This document shows, piece by piece, positions 24,862 to 33,404 of a stretch of DNA of 64,000 nt. The notes below the pieces were generated by a model, which did no database searches, was not told the origin of the DNA, and saw only the letters and a list, made by a program, of their open reading frames with translations. Numbering within the stretch: position 1 is the first letter of the stretch; each line of letters opens with the position of its first letter. Source of the DNA: Mugil cephalus (taxonomy: Eukaryota > Chordata > Actinopteri > Mugiliformes > Mugilidae); assembly GCF_022458985.1 (NCBI RefSeq), contig NC_061790.1:19634397-19698396 (forward strand), given 5' to 3'. Both the position numbers and the translations under genes were made by a program.

Positions 24862-25452
24862 TGTTCTTCCCGAACTCAAAAGTACACCACCACAGCAGCC
24901 TTTGCACTAAAGGCACTCGGAGTGGCATGGTTTCTACATGTGGCTCCCGAGCCAACAGGGGTTTTACTGGAGAGGCACTGTGGCGCCATGGTGATAGCTG
25001 CCTTCCTCAGCTCGTGCCCGTTGACATACGCCAACAAAGCACTGTTTGGTCATTTCATTCAGCAATCAGACTCTGGTTGTACTGAGACAAAGCAAAACAC
25101 TTCAGTCCAGCGTAGCTGCTGGAAGTTTTTCATTCCGCTCTTTTCAGTAGCACCTTGTGTGCTTTGGGGACTTTTCCAGAAGTTGTCAAAGAAGACTTGA
25201 CTTACATGGGCATAGTCGGAGGTTTACTGCATCAGGGAAACTGACTCTTCAGTCAACAGCCTGAGTGGAGGTTGGGGGATTCTAGTCTGTCTGGTCTCTC
25301 CAAGTCTTGTTGAATCAATCCTTAGATCTGAAGCTACTGCCGCTACCAACTTCCCAGACAACAAAGTTGACTCCGCTCCCTGCACAGCCACGTGTTTTCA
25401 GAATGACATTTGGGCTGTCTTTAGTCAAGCGCAGCTGATAAAAGGCTTAAGA

Positions 25453-25524
25453 CTCCCCGTCGGGGAATCGAACCCCGGTCTTCCGCGTGACAGGCGGAGA
25501 TACTGTCCACTATACTAACGAGGA
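25453..25524 (-). tRNA. tRNA-Asp(GTC), copy 8
   Basis: Intact 72-nt gene, same body as copy 1. Confidence 0.96.
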
Positions 25525-26133
25525 AAGCACAGCTGGGACCTATCCCAAACGTGAGACACACAAAACGGAAACTATGGAACGGGTACACAAGAGTCCACGC
25601 ATTCAGCGTGCCTGGGTGACGAGCAACAGCCTGGTGATGGTGTCAACAATGGATGTGATGTGCGCATGTGCCATTCTATGCAGTTCTTGCAATGTGTGCA
25701 ATTCTGAGTGGAGGTCTGTCACCACCAAAAGAAACTAACGTGACAAGGGTCTGCAAACGATCCAATACTCACCTGCAATTAGACGATGTTGTTCTCTGAT
25801 GGGCCATTAACGGTGAGAAACTCTCAGGACTTGAGGTGTGAATGGGGGGTGAAACTTGTCAGGGAGAGATGTTAAGACCGTCGTGTACGTGTCGTGTACT
25901 TTTGGGTCCTCGCTTGACGAGCTGGCTGTTGTGTTTGTGAAGTGGCTGTCTTGTTTCTTCGGTGCACAGCAGCAGTGACAGAATCCACATGAAAATCTCT
26001 CCTGTAGCTTTGATTCTCTCAGGTGTATCGCATCCTTCCCTTCGTGTTTAGCATAAGATTAGTGTTTGCCACGCCACGCACACTTCGCTACAGCATTTCG
26101 CCACGGAACATTGATATTTTGGGCCATGTGGCG

Positions 26134-26206
26134 GTTTCCGTAGTGTAGTGGTTATCACGTTCGCCTAACACGCGAAAGGTCCCTGGTTCGAAACCGGGCG
26201 GAAACA
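26134..26206 (+). tRNA. tRNA-Val(AAC), copy 8
   Basis: Intact 73-nt gene, body identical to copy 2. Confidence 0.96.
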
Positions 26207-26819
26207 TTCTACCTTTCTCTTTCTTTGCTCCGGGTGGAAACTCTCTCATGTTCTTCCCAAACTCAAACGTACACCACCACAGCAGCCTTTGCACTAAGGG
26301 CACTTGGAATGGCATGGTTTCTACATGTGGCTCCCGAGCCAAGAGGGGTTTTAAAAGGACCCTCACAAAAGCTGAGGTGACTTGCTCCACGTGCCAGTCT
26401 GGAAGCCACAAGCCACCGCCCAAGCCCTTTACAGGCCAATTGCTTCTCAATCAAAAGACGCCTGCTAGAAGTCAAACAGATGCGAGTAGCTCTGATCAGG
26501 ACTCGAGGTGTGAATGGGGGGTGAAACTTGTCAGGGAGAAATGTTAAGACTGCCGTGTACGTGTTGTGTACTTTTTGGTCCTCGCTTGATGAGCTGGCTG
26601 TTGTGTTTGTGAAGTGGCTATTTTGTTTCTTCACTGCACATTAACAGTGAAAATCATTCCTTTTTCTGTAATTCTCTCAGGTGCACCGCATCCTTCCCTT
26701 CATGTTAAGCGTAAGATTTGTGTTTGCCACGCCACGCACGCTTCGCTAAAGCATAACTACCGATATTCAAATCCAGTCCCTTTTCCCGCTGCCTCAATAG
26801 TTGGCCTCTGGCACCTGCA

Positions 26820-26879
26820 GTTTCCGTAGTGTAGTGGTTATCACGTATCAGGTCCCCAATTCTAAACCGGGCTGAAACT
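26820..26879 (+). pseudogene. tRNA-Val relic, type E copy 8 (none in unit 7)
   Basis: Type-E relic, same form as copy 2. It is numbered by unit because unit 7 has lost its copy. Confidence 0.85.
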
Positions 26880-27842
26880 CTCTTATGTTCTTCCCCAACT
26901 CAAAAGTACAGTAGCCTTTGCACTAAAGGCACTTGGAATGGCATGCCTTCTACATGTGGCTCCCGAGGCAACAGGGTTTAAAAAAGACCCTCACAAAAAG
27001 AGTCCACGCAACGCTGAGCTGACTTGCTCCACGTGCCAGTCTGGAAGCCACAAGCCACCGCCCAAGCCCTTTTAGGCCAATTGCTTCTCAATCAAAAGAC
27101 GCCTGCTAGGAGTCAAACAGATGCGAGCAGCCCTGCTTTGGTAGCTCTGATCTGATCAAATCGCTTGCAACTATGTATTGAAACTGTCTGTCCTAGCAGA
27201 GGTAGTCCGATTCTTAGCCATAGCCTCTGCTCCCGAAGGGGAGATGACGCAGCACTGTGGCGCCATGGTGATAGCTGCCGTCCTCAGCACGTGCCACAAG
27301 AGTCCACGCATTCAGCGTGCCTGGGTGACGAGCAACAGCCTGGTGATGGTGTCAACAATGGATGTGATGTGCGCATGTGCCATTCTATGCAGTTCTTGCA
27401 ATGTGTGCAATTCTGAGTGGAGGTCTGTCACCACCAAAAGAAACTAACGTGACAAGGGTCTGCAAACGACCCAATACTCACCTGCAATTAGACGATGTTG
27501 TTCTCTGATGGGCCATTAATGGTGAGAAACTCTCAGCACTTGAGGTGTGAATGGGGGGTGAAACTTGTCAAGGAGAGATGTTAAGACCGTCGTGTACGTG
27601 TCGTGTTCTTTTGGGTCCTCGCTTGACGAGCTGGCTGTTGTGTTTGTGAAGTGGCTGTCTTGTTTCTTCGGTGCACAGCAACAGTGACAGAATCCACATG
27701 AAAATCTCTCCTGTAGCTGTGATTCTCTCAGGTGCATCGCATCCTTCCCTTCGTGTTTAGCATAAGATTTGTGTTTGCCACGCCACGCACACTCCGCTAC
27801 AGCATTTCGCGATGGAACATTGATATTTTACTCAACGTGGCA

Positions 27843-27915
27843 GTTTCCGTAGTGTAGTGGTCATCACGTTCGCCTCACACGCGAAAGGTCCACGGTTCGA
27901 AACCGGGTGGAAACA
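27843..27915 (+). tRNA. tRNA-Val(CAC), copy 8, mutated stems
   Basis: Full length at 73 nt with anticodon CAC. The T-stem reads CACGG instead of CCCGG, which leaves an A-G mismatch against CCGGG. The 3' acceptor strand TGGAAAC makes the closing pair G-T. It starts GTTTCCG, like Val(AAC). It may be weak or inactive. Confidence 0.8.
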
Positions 27916-28178
27916 TTCTACCCTTATTTCTCTTTGTTCTCATTAATTTAAGTGGCTCCCTGTTAAGCACTGGATGTTGAAAGGGAAGGCAACTCTTGGG
28001 TATGTGCCAGGGTCAATTTCTATAACTCGACAAGGCATTAGATGTCTACATTTCGGTGTCTGTTAATGCTTCCTTTCTCAACTCGGAGAAATTAACTGTT
28101 TATTTCAAAGTAGACCTTTGCTGGTTTTCTTCAGTACACTGTTCCTGATGCCTCAATACTTGGGCTCTGGCACCTGCG

Positions 28179-28241
28179 GTTTCCGTAGTGTAGTGGTTAT
28201 CACATTCGCCTCACACGCGAAAGGTCCCCTGATTTGAACAC
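28179..28241 (+). pseudogene. tRNA-Val relic, type B copy 9
   Basis: Type-B relic whose 5' part reads TTTCCGTAGTG, as in functional Val genes, instead of TTTCCATAGTG. The T-arm truncation is the same. Confidence 0.85.
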
Positions 28242-28832
28242 TGTTCTTCCCGAACTCAAAAGTACACCACCACAGCAGCCTTTGCACTAAAGGCACTCGG
28301 AGTGGCATGGTTTCTACATGTGGCTCCCGAGCCAACAGGGGTTTTACTGGAGAGGCACTGTGGCGCCATGGTGATAGCTGCCTTCCTCAGCTCGTGCCCG
28401 TTGACATACGCCAACAAAGCACTGTTTGGTCATTTCATTCAGCAATCAGACTCTGGTTGTACTGAGACAAAGCAAAACACTTCAGTCCAGCGTAGCCGCT
28501 GGAAGTTTTTCATTCCGCTCTTTTCAGTAGCACCTTGTGTGCTTTGGGGACTTTTCCAGAAGTTGTCAAAGAAGACTTGACTTACATGGGCATAGTCGGA
28601 GGTTTACTGCATCAGGGAAACTGACTCTTCAGTCAACAGCCTGAGTGGAGGTTGGGGGATTCTAGTCTGTCTGGTCTCTCCAAGTCTTGTTGAATCAATC
28701 CTTAGATCTGAAGCTACTGCCGCTACCAACTTCCCAGACAACAAAGTTGACTCTGCTCCCTGCACAGCCACGTGTTTTCAGAATGACATTTGGGCTGTCT
28801 TTAGTCAAGCGCAGCTGATAAAAGGCTTAAGA

Positions 28833-28904
28833 CTCCCCGTCGGGGAATCGAACCCCGGTCTTCCGCGTGACAGGCGGAGATACTGTCCACTATACTAACG
28901 AGGA
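28833..28904 (-). tRNA. tRNA-Asp(GTC), copy 9
   Basis: Intact 72-nt gene, same body as copy 1; the right-most Asp gene. Confidence 0.96.
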
Positions 28905-29513
28905 AAGCACAGCTGGGACCTATCCCAAACGTGAGACACGCAAAACGGAAACTATGGAACGGGTACACAAGAGTCCACGCATTCAGCGTGCCTGGGTGAC
29001 GAGCAACAGCCTGGTGATGGTGTCAACAATGGATGTGATGTGCACATGTGCCATTCTATGCAGTTCTTGCAATGTGTGCAATTCTGAGTGGAGGTCTGTC
29101 ACCACCAAAAGAAACTAATATGACAAGGGTCTGCAAACGATCCAATACTCACCTGCAATTAGACGATGTTGTTCTCTGACGGGCCATTAATGGTGAGAAA
29201 CTCTCAGGACTTGAGGTGTGAATGGGGGGTGAAACTTGTCAGGGAGAGATGTTAAGACCGTCGTGTACGTGTCGTGTACTTTTGGGTCCTCGCTTGACGA
29301 GCTAGCTGTTGTGTTTGTGAAGTGACTGTCTAGTTTCTTCGGTGCACAGCAGCAGTGACAGAATCCACATGAAAATCTCTCCTGTAGCTGTGATTCTCTC
29401 AGGTGCATCGCATCCTTCCCTTCGTGTTTAGCATAAGATTAGTGTTTGCCACGCCACGCACACTTCGCTACAACATTTCGCCATGGAACATTGATATTTT
29501 GGACCAGGTGGCG

Positions 29514-29585
29514 GTTTCCGTAGTGTAGTGGTTATCACATTCACCTCGCACGCGAAGGTCCCTGGTTCGAAACCGGGCGGAAACA
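29514..29585 (+). tRNA. Hybrid tRNA-Val body with anticodon CGC
   Basis: The acceptor strands, A-box, T-arm and discriminator are those of tRNA-Val, but the anticodon loop reads CTCGCAC, giving CGC, an alanine anticodon. This is one A-to-G change at position 35 of a CAC gene. The anticodon stem also has TTCAC against GCGAA (one mismatch), and the variable loop lacks one A, so the gene is 72 nt. The upstream flank is AAC-type and the downstream flank CAC-type. It is most likely a decaying recombinant at the array edge; expression and charging are unknown. Confidence 0.75.
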
Positions 29586-29848
29586 TTCTACCCTTATTTC
29601 TCTTTGTTCTCATTAATTTAAGTGGCTCCCTGTTAAGCACTGGATGGTGAAAGGGAAGGCAACTCTTGGGTATGTGCCAGGGTCAATTTCTATAACTCGA
29701 CAAGGCATTAGAAGTCTACATTTCGGTGTCTGTTAATGCTTCCTTTCTCAACTCGGAGAAATTAACTGTTTATTTCAAAGTAGACCTTTGCTGGTTTTCT
29801 TCAGTACACTGTTCCTGATGCCTCAATACTTGGGCTCTGGCACCTGCG

Positions 29849-29975
29849 GTTTCCATAGTGTAGTGGTTATCACATTCGCCTCACACGCGAAAGGTCCCCG
29901 ATTTGAACACTGTTCTTCCCGCACTCAAAAGTACACCACCACAGCAGCCTTTGCACTCAAGGCATTCGGAGTGGC
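29849..29975 (+). pseudogene. Type-B Val relic copy 10 and end of array
   Basis: The last type-B relic spans 29,849-29,910. Its trailer follows the repeat to GGAGTGGC at 29,975 and then changes to unrelated sequence, so this is the right breakpoint of the array. Confidence 0.85.
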
Positions 29976-30184
29976 CAAAAATGAGTTTCAAAAATAACCA
30001 TGTCAATTGCTATTTTGATGCTGACTGTCAGTATGACAGTATGTCAGCTGACCACTATGCTACTTGACATAGAGTAGGAAAGTAATTCGACCTTGAAAGT
30101 GATATAATGACTATTTATGAGTGGATATGTGGGCCTATGTTTATGACTTTCCTTTTTGACCAAGCTTATAGTTAGGGTTGGACT

Positions 30185-30920
30185 TAACCATCCTTTAGTC
30201 ATGCTGCTATAGGCCTAGGCTGCAGGGGGACGATGCACTGAGGACATGTCCTCTACTCTCTCTTCTCTGGCTCCTGTCCTCTAATATCTTATAATTCATT
30301 TTCTATTACTAATCGATGTGGCTCACTCTCTCCCCTCCCCCTCCATCTTCTTGTGAGGGTCTCTGGCCTGGAGTGCTGAATATCTGACCTGTGGAGTTCT
30401 AAGCTACATCTGCTGTCGTGGTCTCATCAACCAGCCCAGTTTTTATGGTCTGGAGTGCTGTGTATCAGACTTGTGGAACTCCATAAACTACATCTGCTCC
30501 AGTCTTCATGGCTTTCAGTTGTCCACTCCTACCTAGATGAACAATTCACCAACCTGCCCATGATTCCTGTTATACTCACAAACTGTCAAATAAGATCATC
30601 AACTATGTATTATATTATTAGATTCTACGTGTTTCCTTCAGCTCCATATATGTATCTATGACAGAAGTTTGTGTATCTGTTTCTCCTGTTATTCTTTTCT
30701 CTCTGTCTTCTCTGTTTCTACCCGGCTGGCCTTTGGCAGATGGGTCCCTCCATATGAGCTGGGTTCTACTCAAGGTTTCTTCATGTTAAAAGGCAGTTTT
30801 TACTGCCGCTGTCACCCTCAGGCTGCTCTGGAGGTTGCAGGCCGGTTTTTGTAAAGTGTCTTGAGACAATTTGTATTGTTATTGGCGCTATATAAATAAA
30901 ACTGAATTGAATTGAATTAT
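30185..30920 (+). repeat. Dispersed fish retroelement-like repeat with (GAATT)n tail
   Basis: It opens near CTGCTATAGGCCTAGGCTGC, passes GGTTTCTTCATGTTAAAAGG and ends GGCGCTATATAAATAAAACTG followed by GAATTGAATTGAATT. This 3' end is common in fish genomes and looks like the tail of a non-autonomous retroelement or LINE derivative. I cannot name the family. A second copy lies near 46,370-47,030. Confidence 0.65.
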
Positions 30921-31752
30921 TATACATGAATTGAGGCACACATACCTGGGCTATCCATGTGATGTAAAAGAAAACATGGTCACCAGACTACTGCTCCGTG
31001 ACCAATTTCAGAATCCATTCCATATGCTTTTGGCAAGGACAGAGTTCAACACAGTCACTCTGAATGGTCTTTGTAACAGCCACATTTGTTCTGACACCTT
31101 TCTGATTTTTTTTTAAAACTGTTACAGTAGTTTTAAAGTGCTACAGTAGCTCATCTGTTGGACTGGACCATACATGACATTTCCTTTTTTGGACCACTGC
31201 AGACCAGGGACACGATTCAAGGGTTTTCAGTCCAAGCCAGGCAACAAACCTTCACAACTGGGTCCTTAATAAGGTTATTCTCATCATTCTAGTTGTCCAT
31301 TTTTCCTTCAAATGTTAACTTTCTGCCTCATATCTCCACCGACAGGTACCATGATAACGTAATGATCAGTTGTTCACTTCTCCTGTCAGTGGTAATTATG
31401 TTCTTTGTTTTTTGCCTTTTTAAACCAACCTGTTCATTTTTACTTTTAAATCTTTAGATCAGCTTAAGTCAGTAAAACTGCTCCTAATTACATCAGGAAG
31501 CTTTGTCCACATCATAAAGTCTTAGCTGCAGTTTTCCAACTCTGAATACTTCAGATGTATTAGAAATAAGCCAAATTGGAGGCAAACTTTATTTAAAAGC
31601 ACCAAAAAAAATCCTTGACTTGAATACATTACCTTAAATATGCACATCATACTGTATACATGAAGCCTTTTGAGACATAAATTTGAGGGAACTAATAAGG
31701 CCAGAAACTTACAGGAGACTGATGTAAGGTAACAGAACCATGGTGCACTCAC
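30921..31752. other. Stretch with no recognised feature
   Basis: AT-rich sequence between the repeat and the candidate exon at 31,753. No coding signal or repeat boundary could be supported. Confidence 0.3.
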
Positions 31753-31900
31753 CACAATACTGGCAGGTAAGAGTGGTGGTGACGGGTAAAAGAGCTGGGC
31801 TCTGGATAGCTTTGAAGTGGTACGTTGGTGGTTGAGTTCTTCCTTCTTTAGAGCAGGTTGTTTATTGTTGTGCTTCAATGCATCATACTGTGAGGGGTTC
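31753..31900 (-). CDS. Candidate orphan exon, 148 nt, gene unknown
   Basis: On the minus strand an open frame sits exactly between an acceptor (TTTTGTTAG) and a donor (GTGAGT). It would encode a 49-residue segment beginning NPSQYDALKHNNKQPALKKE and ending LLPASIV, entering in phase with one leading base and leaving at a codon boundary. It lies downstream of the GOPC stop on the same strand. I do not recognise the protein and saw no partner exons, so it may be chance or an exon of a neighbouring gene. Confidence 0.3.
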
Positions 31901-32063
31901 CTAACAAAATTGATTACAATTGAACAATGGCACAGTAATAACAAAATACAGCACACAGCAAGAAAAGCTACGGCAGAATCATCGCCTGCCTTCCTACCAC
32001 TTTATAAATAAGATATGATGGGAAAGGGTTTACTTTCATTAATTTCATTGAAATACATGTGTA

Positions 32064-32182
32064 CACACACATACACACACACATATATACACACACACAC
32101 ACACACACATATATAATATCTATGTTTGTTTGTGTGTGTGTATGTGTGTCTGTGTGTGCATGTGTGTGTGTGTGTGTGTGTA
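32064..32182. repeat. (CA)n followed by (TG)n microsatellite
   Basis: A CA-rich tract with ATAT interruptions (about 32,064-32,112) is followed by a TG-rich tract (about 32,128-32,182). The two halves are near inverse complements and could form a hairpin or Z-DNA. Confidence 0.9.
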
Positions 32183-32743
32183 GGGGAGGGAAACTGACTA
32201 AAATGAATATTGTTTTGAAAGGGTTTAAGACTTGAACAGGAAGCCCTGAACATTCAACTAATAACTTATATTAGTAAGACTACTCACAACCTAGAGAACA
32301 CCAGTGAAAAGAAGACAACTGTGTGTTGCACACTTCCTTCAATTATTAGGAGTTAAATCACATCAGCTGAAGATTTATAAGGAGGCGAAATCCTTATAAG
32401 ATTGTTGGTTAGTTATCAAAATGTACGTGGAAAACCACAGTATGGGATATGGACTCATTTAGCATTTAAAAATACAATTTACTTAATGTATACAAAGAAC
32501 TTTTATACTGTTGTAAAATGGACACACACAAGGGCATGTTGCCTATTGTTTCTCATTGCTTTCATTACATTAGTAGTATTATAGTTTTTTTTTTGGTGTG
32601 TGTTGTCATATGAGGCCCTAAACTGTCCTTATATTTAAAACTTAGGTTTTAAATATAGTTTCAAAAACATGTTGCTGACGACAGATAAGCAGTGACTACA
32701 TTTTCCAGGTTATATTCTGCAGAGGGTTTACAATTTAGATATT

Positions 32744-32749
32744 TTTATT
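32744..32749 (-). promoter_or_regulatory. Possible GOPC poly(A) signal
   Basis: TTTATT on the plus strand gives AATAAA on the minus strand, about 545 nt past the GOPC stop. It is a plausible position for the 3' end, but other hexamers may be used. Confidence 0.3.
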
Positions 32750-33291
32750 GAACATTTTCTTCAAATGAGCATGACTGGTCTTGTTCTTTCTTGCTTTCCA
32801 TTTAACACTTACATCCAAAAAGGTGGATTTACTCTTTTACTTTTTGTAAAACTCAGTAAAAACAAAGATAAGTCCCGTCACAATCCTCTCAAGACCAGAT
32901 GAATAAATACACAAAGTGAAGCATAGCAGTCTTGAAGTGTCTCCCACAAAGCAGCCCCCTGACAGATACCTTCTCTCTATTGTTTACTGTGTCTCTGTGA
33001 CAGCTTGGTGATATCTAAATAATGCAGAGTTGGCCTGTCGATTCTCATTAATACAATAAAATATCTTAAAGTAACACACTGTCCTGCATGGCCCCCTCCT
33101 TTCACTTTTACCCCCAAATCACTGCCACATTACCAGGCTGAAGTCCCAGATACTACCACTCCAGACCACCATGAGGAAAAAGGGAAAAGGGAGCTTTTCG
33201 GTTCATTTTCTCTTGTTCCTAGGATTGTCAATAAATGATTTGTTTCAGCTCTTTCCTTGTGTCTCCAAATTCCAAAGGCATGGTAGAGCTT

Positions 33292-33404
33292 TTAAGAGGA
33301 ACAGTCTGCTTGAGGAGGCTTTAAAGGAGTTTCCTCAGAAGGTGTCTCAGTGATCCCAGTATCTCCGCTGTCTTGTCCATTGCTCAGGGACAACTTCTCC
33401 AGAG
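33292..33404 (-). CDS. gopc: GOPC exon 9 (last coding exon)
   Basis: The acceptor CCACCCCTCAG is followed by 113 nt ending in TAA at 33,294-33,292. The phase fits exon 8, which leaves one base. It encodes a 37-residue tail containing [20 protein letters not shown] and ending ADCSS. The human tail has a comparable NGDLGTASETPL stretch, which supports the assignment, but the rest diverges and the human C-terminal KKSY is not seen. Confidence 0.8.

Larger units (their letters stand above)
24799..28178. repeat. tRNA array unit 8 (3,380 bp)
   Basis: Complete unit with the long E leader. It begins to diverge toward its right end, where Val(CAC) copy 8 carries several substitutions. Confidence 0.9.
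28179..29848. repeat. tRNA array unit 9 (1,670 bp half unit)
   Basis: The unit runs from B relic through Asp to one hybrid Val gene, then straight into the next B relic. The Val(AAC) trailer, E relic and second half are absent. The hybrid Val has an AAC-type leader and a CAC-type trailer, which places a crossover in or beside the tRNA gene. Confidence 0.9.
1800..29975. repeat. Higher-order tandem array of tRNA-Asp and tRNA-Val genes
   Basis: Nine head-to-tail units run from 1,852 to 29,848, with a leading fragment before them and a trailing fragment after. Start-to-start spacings are 3387, 3373, 3355, 3379, 3355, 3370, 2728, 3380 and 1670 bp. A full unit reads: type-B Val relic, tRNA-Asp(GTC) on the minus strand, tRNA-Val(AAC), type-E Val relic, tRNA-Val(CAC). 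Copies differ only by scattered substitutions and 1-18 bp indels, far less than would be expected of old unselected duplicates. This suggests recent amplification or continuing homogenisation. The array ends abruptly at 29,975, where the repeat stops inside the B trailer. The spacers have no plausible protein gene; their short open frames recur only because the repeat recurs. Confidence 0.97.

Noticed and set aside
1800-29975. CRISPR-like regular repeats
   Set aside because: The repeats are kilobases long, contain tRNA genes and lie in a vertebrate-type genome; there are no short direct repeats with unique spacers.
32002-32253. Open frame rich in TH/HT and CV repeats
   Set aside because: It is the translation of the CA/TG microsatellite.
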